From HB2-32-21 sp041603535 (lineage in GTDB: Bacteria; Pseudomonadota; Gammaproteobacteria; Pseudomonadales; Porticoccaceae): DNA of 22,967 nucleotides. Location of the stretch: positions 1 to 22,967 of the forward strand of contig JBFIEE010000050.1 in NCBI GenBank assembly GCA_041603535.1. The letters are read 5' to 3'. Position numbers and translations under genes: made by a program. Under the pieces are notes generated by a model. It had not been told where the DNA came from, ran no database searches, and was given only the letters and a program-made list of their open reading frames with translations. Of this stretch, positions 22,718-22,967 are shown in pieces (positions within the stretch are counted from its first letter, which is position 1; each line of letters opens with the position of its first letter).

Positions 22718-22967
22718 ATGTTGCCATTGTCGACACTAACGGCGTAGACCTTTAGGCATTTTTCTTTGCGAATCCCATTCAGCAACTGGATTCCTGGAGG
22801 AAAGCTTGCCCATTTGTTTACTTCGACTGTGGCTATATCAAATTGCGCCCGATGGATGGGGCACTGCAGGGTCTTGCCATCGTCCAGTAATTTGCCGCTT
22901 TTTAGCGGTAGCATCATATGCGGGCAGCTGGCCTGAACGGCATGAAACCCGCTGTTCAGATGAAATA
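22702..22967 (-). CDS. Rieske [2Fe-2S] ferredoxin, 5' end beyond window
   Basis: An electron-transfer protein whose N-terminus lies outside the window; the frame is open from 22967 to the TAG at 22702-22704. Both cluster-binding motifs are present: C-P-H encoded at 22926-22918 and C-P-I-H at 22863-22852, 18 residues apart, followed by RAQFD as in Rieske ferredoxins of dioxygenase-type systems. An internal ATG at 22917 is not the real start because it would remove the first Cys/His pair. No oxygenase is visible in the window, so the partner is unknown. Confidence 0.88.
   Translation of the reverse strand, partial: FHLNSGFHAVQASCPHMMLPLKSGKLLDDGKTLQCPIHRAQFDIATVEVNKWASFPPGIQLLNGIRKEKCLKVYAVSVDNGNISVEI

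Overview
The window looks like a chromosomal segment of a gammaproteobacterium. The evidence is a complete System I cytochrome c maturation operon in the order ccmABCDEFGHI, a PA3496-family small protein and a GcvR-like ACT protein. The acyl-CoA dehydrogenase content would suit a marine lipid-, sterol- or hydrocarbon-degrading lineage, but that taxonomic refinement is inference.

Layout. Positions 2-280 hold the 3' end of a DUF2064 (TIGR04282-like) transferase. A good sigma70-type promoter at 323-351 precedes a PA3496-family small gene (425-604). Positions 717-7917 are the ccm operon, with most junctions overlapping by 1-4 bases (ATGA/GTGA), encoding the heme export, chaperone and ligation machinery for c-type cytochromes. 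A VIT1/CCC1-type iron/manganese transporter follows (7999-8769). Next come an octanucleotide tandem repeat (8806-8857), a cysteine-rich DUF116-like protein (8895-9806) and a convergent GcvR-like double-ACT protein (9823-10335, minus).

The striking part is 10722-19561: seven consecutive, co-directional acyl-CoA dehydrogenase (ACAD) paralogues, six of 387 aa and one of 388 aa. All end in PRSY. All lack the C-terminal catalytic Glu of the medium-chain type (Pro at that place, in an A/I-P-x-N motif) and instead carry a Glu in helix G (NPER), where isovaleryl-CoA and long-chain dehydrogenases keep their base. Extensive synonymous divergence shows that the copies are old and maintained. A small NTF2/SnoaL-like protein (19682-20074) follows and may belong to the same pathway.

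The right end holds a DHA2-type MFS exporter on the minus strand (20085-21686), a decayed secreted matrixin-like metalloprotease gene without its zinc site (21958-22508, minus), and the 3' part of a Rieske [2Fe-2S] ferredoxin running off the window (22702-22967, minus). No tRNA, rRNA, CRISPR array or intact mobile element was seen.
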